Shown one piece after another: positions 7,103 to 10,785 of a stretch of DNA of 10,785 bases. A model generated the notes under the pieces. It saw only the letters and a list, made by a program, of their open reading frames with translations. It searched no databases and had not been told where the DNA came from. The stretch comes from CAYNST01 sp964399955. GTDB lineage: Bacteria; Pseudomonadota; Gammaproteobacteria; Pseudomonadales; Cellvibrionaceae. The first letter of the stretch is position 1. Every line of letters begins with the position of its first letter. The stretch lies in assembly GCA_964399955.1 (NCBI GenBank), contig CAYNST010000113.1, positions 1 through 10,785 of the forward strand. The letters are read 5' to 3'. The translations under genes and the position numbers were made by a program.

Positions 7103-7330
7103 TTGTAAGTCCGTTTGTTGGGTTGAAGTCTTAAATGGCGATCAATCCTTGGCTACCGCCCGATGCACTGCCGCATGTTAGAGGTAAGTTTTAAGCTCTG
7201 CAAGCTCCCGAAAAGCTCCGCGTGTGGACTCAACCACCGCTCAGTCCGTTGGGCGAAAACGCCTGACAGGCTAATTACATGCGAGGTGACTGCTTGATGA
7301 GGATTAACCTCAACAATTAAGGCCTGTCAA
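7103..7330. other. Upstream region of the orphan lipoprotein gene
   Basis: No gene is seen. On the minus strand TTGCAG (7203-7198) and TAACAT (7180-7175) are spaced 17 nt and may be a weak promoter, with a leader of about 70 nt. Three copies of AAGCTC (7193-7198, 7202-7207, 7213-7218, plus-strand reading) overlap or lie just upstream of that -35 box. Further up, an imperfect palindrome centres on TGAGG-ATTAA-CCTCA (7298-7312), with outer TTG/CAA arms at 7294-7296 and 7314-7316. Confidence 0.35.
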
Positions 7331-7365
7331 TAAAAAAGCCGGCTGCAATGGCTTGCAGCCGGCTT
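7331..7365 (-). terminator. Strong rho-independent terminator of the xylanase gene
   Basis: A perfect 13-bp stem, AAGCCGGCTGCAA (7336-7348) with TTGCAGCCGGCTT (7353-7365), closes a TGGC tetraloop. On the minus strand it is followed by TTTTTTA (from the A-run 7332-7337). It lies 26 nt past the xylanase stop. A smaller perfect hairpin, TTGCCT-GAA-AGGCAA (7371-7385), sits between the stop and this terminator. Confidence 0.92.
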
Positions 7366-7390
7366 ATGCGTTGCCTGAAAGGCAAGGGCG

Positions 7391-9174
7391 TTAGCGACCC
7401 AGGTAGTTCATCAACCATTCCATCGCAGGGCGCTGGCGGCCGTCGTCGTAGATCAGGCCAGTGCCGTCGCGCCAGGTGGCGCCTACCACGTAACCCCACA
7501 GCGTCACACCAACCACATTGGGGTGCTCGTAGAACACGGGGAACTGATCCTGGAACATTGCCAACTGGTGCGCGTCATTGTTGGGTGCTTCTATATCGTA
7601 TTCGGAGATATAGAGCGGCACGCCCAGGCGGGAGATTTTATCCAGTCGCTCTTTGATTTCCGCTCCGGTCCAGATTCTTGGATCGTTCAGGCTGTGAGCC
7701 TGCAAACCCAGGGCATCAACCACACCGGCGTTAACCGCAGGCGTGATCAAGGCGATGATTTCGTCAATCTGCCAAGTAATGAAGTTATAGTCGTTGTAGA
7801 TGAGTATGGCGTCAGGGCAGTACTGTCTGGCCAGCTCGAAGGATTTAATGATCCAGTTGGCCCCAAAGGCACTGCGTGCATAGCCGGCCGGTGCGTGGCC
7901 CTCAACGGCCTCATTCACCACATCAATCATGGCCGTGTCGGGGTAGCGTTCGCAGTAAGCCTTTATCCAGTTTTCTATAGAGGCGGCTTGCTCAGCGGGG
8001 CTCAGGTTGTTGATCCAGTTAGGCGCCTGGCTGCCCCATACCAAGGTGTGCGCTTTGACTGGAATGCCGTTTCGGCGAGCAAATTCGTAGATGCGATCCA
8101 GTGGCGCCCAGTTGTAAGTGCCCCGTGTTCTCTCCACCGAGCCCCATTTGCCTTCGTTCTCCGGAGTAATTTGGTTCCAGTATCGGGCAAAGTCGGGCCT
8201 GACGTTGCCTCGGGTGGTGATGTTGCCAACAAATTTCTCGCCCATCGGCGGCGGCACCACAACAGGCGGCTCTGGCGGTGCTGCGCGTTCGCCGGAGACA
8301 GACAGGTTGTCCAGATAAAAGCTGACATCTGCGGCGCCCTCGAAGGCCTCCAGGATGAAGTGATCAAAGTTTGCTTCTGGGATGTAGCTGCCAAGCAAAA
8401 GAGTCCAGTTGTCCGCCGTCGCTTCCGCGCTGGCAACTTCCAGGTACTCCAAGAACGTGGCGGGGTCGGTATCGTCAACCGTTTTACCGGTCAGTTTGAT
8501 GGTTTGGGGCGCGGAGCCCGCGGCAAGCTTGACCCACACCGCCACTTCGTACTCGTAGCCTGGTGTAAGGTAGTCGACGCTGAAGGTAGCACCGTGCCAG
8601 GAAGCTGCACGTTCACTGACATACAAGCTGGCTTGCCCTTCGTAGGCTTGCTCCAGGGTGCGCTCGATCACCGCATCGCCGCGTCCGCCCCAGGAGGTGG
8701 TGCCGTTTTCAACATCACCGTTCACGGCAAAGTTGTTGCCTGGAACTGCATAGCCGCTGGAAGAAGAGCTGCTGGAGCTGGATGAGGAGCTGCTGGAACT
8801 GGATGAGGAGCTGCTGGAACTGGAAGAAGAACTGCTGGAACTGGATGAGGAGCTGCTGGAACTGGAAGAAGAACTGCTGGAACTGGNNNNNNNNNNNNNN
8901 NNNNNNNNNNNNNNNNNNNNNNNNNNNNNNNNNNNNNNNNNNNNNNNNNNNNNNNNNNNNNNNNNNNNNNNNNNNNNNNNNNNNNNGAAGAACTGCTGGA
9001 ACTGGATGAAGAACTGCTGGAACTGGAAGAAGAGCTGCTGGAGCTTGATGAAGTAATCGGTGGCTCCGGCTGAGGGCTTCCGCCGCCGCAGGCAGCGAGG
9101 CTCCCCATAATAAGAGCAGAACAGCTGACGCGGCTGAACAAACCCGACACTCTGCGGGGTTTAGGTAATAACAT
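7391..9174 (-). CDS. Surface-anchored endo-beta-1,4-xylanase: lipoprotein, polyserine linker, CBM22, GH10
   Basis: This is a cell-envelope xylanase cutting internal beta-1,4-xylosyl bonds. In the collapsed 554-aa form: lipoprotein signal with LAAC lipobox (Cys29); serine linker (42 to about 100, at least about 59 Ser); a CBM22/CBM_4_9 xylan-binding module (about 111-255, with SWGGRG, PGYEYEVAVWV and DVSFYLDNLSV); a proline linker (about 258-270); and GH10 (271-554). GH10 shows WNQITPENEGKWGSVE, WGSQAP, the acid/base Glu382 in DVVNEAVEG, QAHS, and the nucleophile Glu485 in LYISEYDI; it ends with TLWGYVVGATWR. The catalytic domain, about 284 aa, is short for GH10 and lacks much of the usual N-terminal helix, but all active-site blocks are present. 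AAGGAG lies 9 nt before the ATG. Stop and terminator are clear. An N-run interrupts the linker, so the true serine count is unknown. Confidence 0.95.
8756..9051 (-). repeat. Serine-codon tandem repeat (21-nt period) containing assembly gap
   Basis: On the minus strand the linker DNA repeats in 21-nt units (seven serines, e.g. TCCAGTTCCAGCAGTTCTTCT), with alternating TCTTCT and TCCTCA or TCTTCA variants. About 21 serines are visible on the N-terminal side of the gap and about 44 on the C-terminal side. The period differs from the 15-nt unit of the other polyserine linker in this window. Confidence 0.9.
8887..8986. other. Assembly gap of 100 N in the xylanase linker
   Basis: A run of exactly 100 N. 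The bases before it end in the same 19 nt that begin after it (8868-8886 and 8987-9005). Removing 119 nt keeps one frame, but because the repeat unit is 21 nt, any whole number of extra units would also stay in frame. Unlike the first gap, a real missing stretch is possible. Confidence 0.8.
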
Positions 9175-9494
9175 GCGCGAAGACTCCTTCGGTATTGGTT
9201 GCGGCGCCTGGAAGCGCTCCGATGATATTGGGCTTGCAACTTACGTTTTGCTGCAGCACGGCGGGCTGCGTGGGGGCGAAGTCACAACCGGCATTTTATC
9301 GAGAATGACTGGCCAATATACCGCCTTCGAAAAGCTCTCAGTTGCGCTGCATTGGCAGGGTGTGAGCTGTGTCAGATAAAACCCAACCTCAATTAGGCCG
9401 AGGTATCCCAGATAGAGGTGGCATATATAAATAAGAGGATATCCGCATGTTTCCCACACTTGCACTGCAAAGTTAATGAAGATAGGCCCAGCGT
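9175..9494. other. Intergenic stretch upstream of the xylanase gene
   Basis: No gene is supported in these 320 bases. The stretch holds the xylanase ribosome-binding site (AAGGAG, complement of 9184-9189), an AT-rich patch with TATATAAATAA (9424-9434), and the palindrome GGATATCC (9437-9444). No -35/-10 pair with good spacing stands out on the minus strand, and there is no clear terminator for the regulator gene that ends at 9495. The xylanase promoter is presumably in here, possibly under an activator. Confidence 0.4.
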
Positions 9495-10472
9495 TCATCT
9501 GGCGCCAGAGGCATCAGCCCCTGCGGCGTCCAGCAGTCGCCTTGCATAGGCAGCTACCGCCTTTCGCAGTTCCGCTGGCGCCTGCACGGTAAAGTCGAAG
9601 GGCAGGTAAGCAAGCCATTTTGCGAACCATTCCAGGCTGTCGGTATAGGTGGTCAACACCAGGCCTTGCGCCTGATCCTCTCGTAAATCCGCCGATGTGC
9701 ACACCAGGTCCAGTGCTTTGAGCGCGGTCTCAAGATCGGTATGCAGTAGTACCGTCACCTTGTGGTTTTGGCACATACCGCTAAGGCTGCGCACAAAATG
9801 CTCTGCTGCGTCAAAATTGGCGGGGCGGCAGAAACGGTGGGGCAGGGTGCGGGCGTGATGAATGCGGTCCAGGCGGAATGACCTCAGCGCATGGCGCAGA
9901 TGGCAGAAGCCACCCAGATACCAGTGGCCCTGGCGAAACACCAAACCGTAGGGGTCAACCTCTCGGTCGGTCGCCCGGCTTGCTGGCGCCTGATAGCTGA
10001 AGGCCACCCGTTGCTCCGCGTGTATGGCCTTTGTGAGGGTAAGCAGCACAGGACCATCCAGCATGGGGCCAGGGCGCGGCAAGATCAGCTTGGTAGTATC
10101 GGCCACGCCCCGGGCGCGCCGGCGCAGATTCTCCGGCATGACCCTTTCCAGTTTGGCCTGAGCAGTGTCAACGGCAGGCGTTACTTCTGCCAGCCCCAGG
10201 TGCCTGGCCGCCAGCAGTCCCAATGAAACGGCCAGAGTTTCCTCTTCCGTGAACATCATGGGGGGCAGCTTGTAGCCAGGCACCAACATATACCCGCCAT
10301 AGCGCCCCTGCTGCGTGGTCACCGGCACGCCCAACTCCTCCAGCATGGTGATGTAACGCCGCACCGTCCGTCGGTCCACCTGCAGCCGTTCGGCCAATTC
10401 GGCACCACTGATGCAGCTTTGATTTTGCAGCAATTCCAAGACCGTCAATACGCGTGTGGTGGGTGCGGGCAT
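9495..10472 (-). CDS. YafY-type transcriptional regulator, HTH_11 and WYL domains
   Basis: This is a 325-aa DNA-binding regulator of the YafY/DeoR-like WYL family. Residues about 5-60 form a winged helix-turn-helix (RVLTVLELLQ, SGAELAERLQVDRRTVRRYI), followed by the wing GRYGGYML. The WYL domain spans about 140-215: FSYQAP, then VDPYGLVFRQGHWYLGGFC, where the family's W-Y-L motif reads WYLGG, and RSFRLDRI. A C-terminal WCX-like domain follows (VTVLLHTDLE, TDSLEWFAKWLAYLPFDFTV). WYL domains bind small ligands or nucleic acid, and the ligand here is unknown. The length is normal. The gene is divergent from a glutathione S-transferase gene with a 123-bp shared upstream region, a common arrangement in which such a regulator controls its neighbour; that link is inferred. 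It runs in the same direction as the xylanase, 320 bp upstream of it, but probably not in one operon. The ribosome-binding site is weak. Confidence 0.92.
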   Translation of the reverse strand: MPAPTTRVLTVLELLQNQSCISGAELAERLQVDRRTVRRYITMLEELGVPVTTQQGRYGGYMLVPGYKLPPMMFTEEETLAVSLGLLAARHLGLAEVTPAVDTAQAKLERVMPENLRRRARGVADTTKLILPRPGPMLDGPVLLTLTKAIHAEQRVAFSYQAPASRATDREVDPYGLVFRQGHWYLGGFCHLRHALRSFRLDRIHHARTLPHRFCRPANFDAAEHFVRSLSGMCQNHKVTVLLHTDLETALKALDLVCTSADLREDQAQGLVLTTYTDSLEWFAKWLAYLPFDFTVQAPAELRKAVAAYARRLLDAAGADASGAR

Positions 10473-10595
10473 AAACTGTCCAAGATTAGAACAACAAAAA
10501 ATTTCCCCAAGTAGGGCGGATTCTGGCCTACATCAGTCGTATTCTGTAATCGCAAATCAACACTTAACAGCGCAACCAAGCAAAGGAGATTCAAC
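10473..10595. promoter_or_regulatory. Divergent control region between the WYL regulator and the GST
   Basis: The 123-bp spacer must hold promoters for both genes. Toward the regulator, TCTAAT (complement of 10485-10490) is a good -10 candidate, but its best-spaced -35 (TACTTG) is poor, and it would leave almost no leader. Toward the GST, TATTCT (10540-10545) is a possible -10 with no good -35. AAGGAG (10583-10588) is the GST ribosome-binding site. Confidence 0.35.
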
Positions 10596-10785
10596 GTGAC
10601 TGATATAACCTTGTACACCCATCCCTATTCGCGCGGGCGCATTGCCCGCTGGATGCTGGAGGAAGTAGGCGCTAACTACGATGTCACGGTGCTGGAGTAC
10701 GGCCCGACCATGAAAACACCAGAGTACCTTGCCCTCAACCCCATGGGCAAGGTGCCCGCGCTGACGCATAACGGTGCAGTGGTGA
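10596..10785 (+). CDS. Glutathione S-transferase family protein, N-terminal fragment
   Basis: This gene runs off the right edge after 63 codons. The visible part is the thioredoxin-fold GSH-binding domain: the first strand ITLYTHPYS, then RGRIARWMLEEVG forming helix 1, NYDVTVLEYG as strand 2, and YLALNPMGKVPALTHNG, which contains the cis-proline Pro54 that holds the glutathione backbone. Ser12 is at the usual catalytic position of bacterial serine or cysteine-type GSTs. The start is a GTG at 10596, chosen because AAGGAG sits 7 nt upstream and the frame begins directly before the first strand. GSTs conjugate or reduce electrophiles using glutathione in the cytoplasm; the substrate cannot be told from the N-terminal half. 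It is divergent from the WYL regulator, which may control it. Confidence 0.9.
   Translation, partial: MTDITLYTHPYSRGRIARWMLEEVGANYDVTVLEYGPTMKTPEYLALNPMGKVPALTHNGAVV

Noticed and set aside
7523..8785. 420-codon open frame on the plus strand antisense to the xylanase
   Set aside because: The minus strand has a complete lipoprotein-CBM22-GH10 gene with catalytic residues, ribosome-binding site and terminator. The antisense frame has no motif and no ribosome-binding site.
8756..9051. Regular direct repeats as a CRISPR array
   Set aside because: The units are contiguous 21-nt coding repeats without spacers, in frame as serine codons. The same applies to 2526-2767.

Overview
The window looks like a piece of a draft assembly from a plant-polysaccharide-degrading gammaproteobacterium, most likely of the Cellvibrionaceae (Cellvibrio, Saccharophagus, Marinimicrobium and relatives). 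The main clue is that two different lipoproteins carry long pure-serine linkers, a hallmark of secreted proteins in that family. They sit beside an exported GH27 alpha-galactosidase and a CBM22-GH10 xylanase in moderately GC-rich DNA. The genus call is an inference.

Layout, left to right. The first 41 codons of a hexose-6-phosphate mutarotase run off the left edge on the minus strand (1-125). A non-coding stretch with a candidate promoter/operator precedes an exported GH27 alpha-galactosidase (650-1876, +). A 547-bp stretch rich in stem-loops follows. Next is a tight two-gene unit on the plus strand: a lipoprotein with a polyserine linker, a c-type heme domain and DUF1587/1595/1592/1588/1585 modules (2424-4465), and ten bases later a Tat-exported DUF1552 protein (4476-5756). 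This unit ends in a terminator that faces the terminator of a convergent orphan lipoprotein (6131-7102, -). Then come a strong terminator and a surface-anchored polyserine-CBM22-GH10 xylanase (7391-9174, -). A YafY-type WYL regulator (9495-10472, -) is divergent from a glutathione S-transferase start (10596 to the right edge, +).

How it fits together: the xylanase and alpha-galactosidase would act on xylan and on galactosylated hemicellulose or oligosaccharides outside the cytoplasm, and a hexose-phosphate mutarotase would fit hexose catabolism inside. The least understood part is the DUF1592-DUF1552 pair. Its lipocytochrome carries the same kind of serine stalk as the xylanase, which suggests a surface or periplasmic redox role near the glycan-degrading machinery. 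No substrate can be read from the sequence.

Assembly note: both runs of exactly 100 N fall inside polyserine linkers. The first is flanked by an exact 55-nt duplication, and removing 155 nt restores one continuous 628-codon frame, so it is very probably an unmerged contig overlap with nothing missing. The second has only a 19-nt overlap and may hide real sequence. Residue numbers for these two proteins use the collapsed forms (628 and 554 aa).
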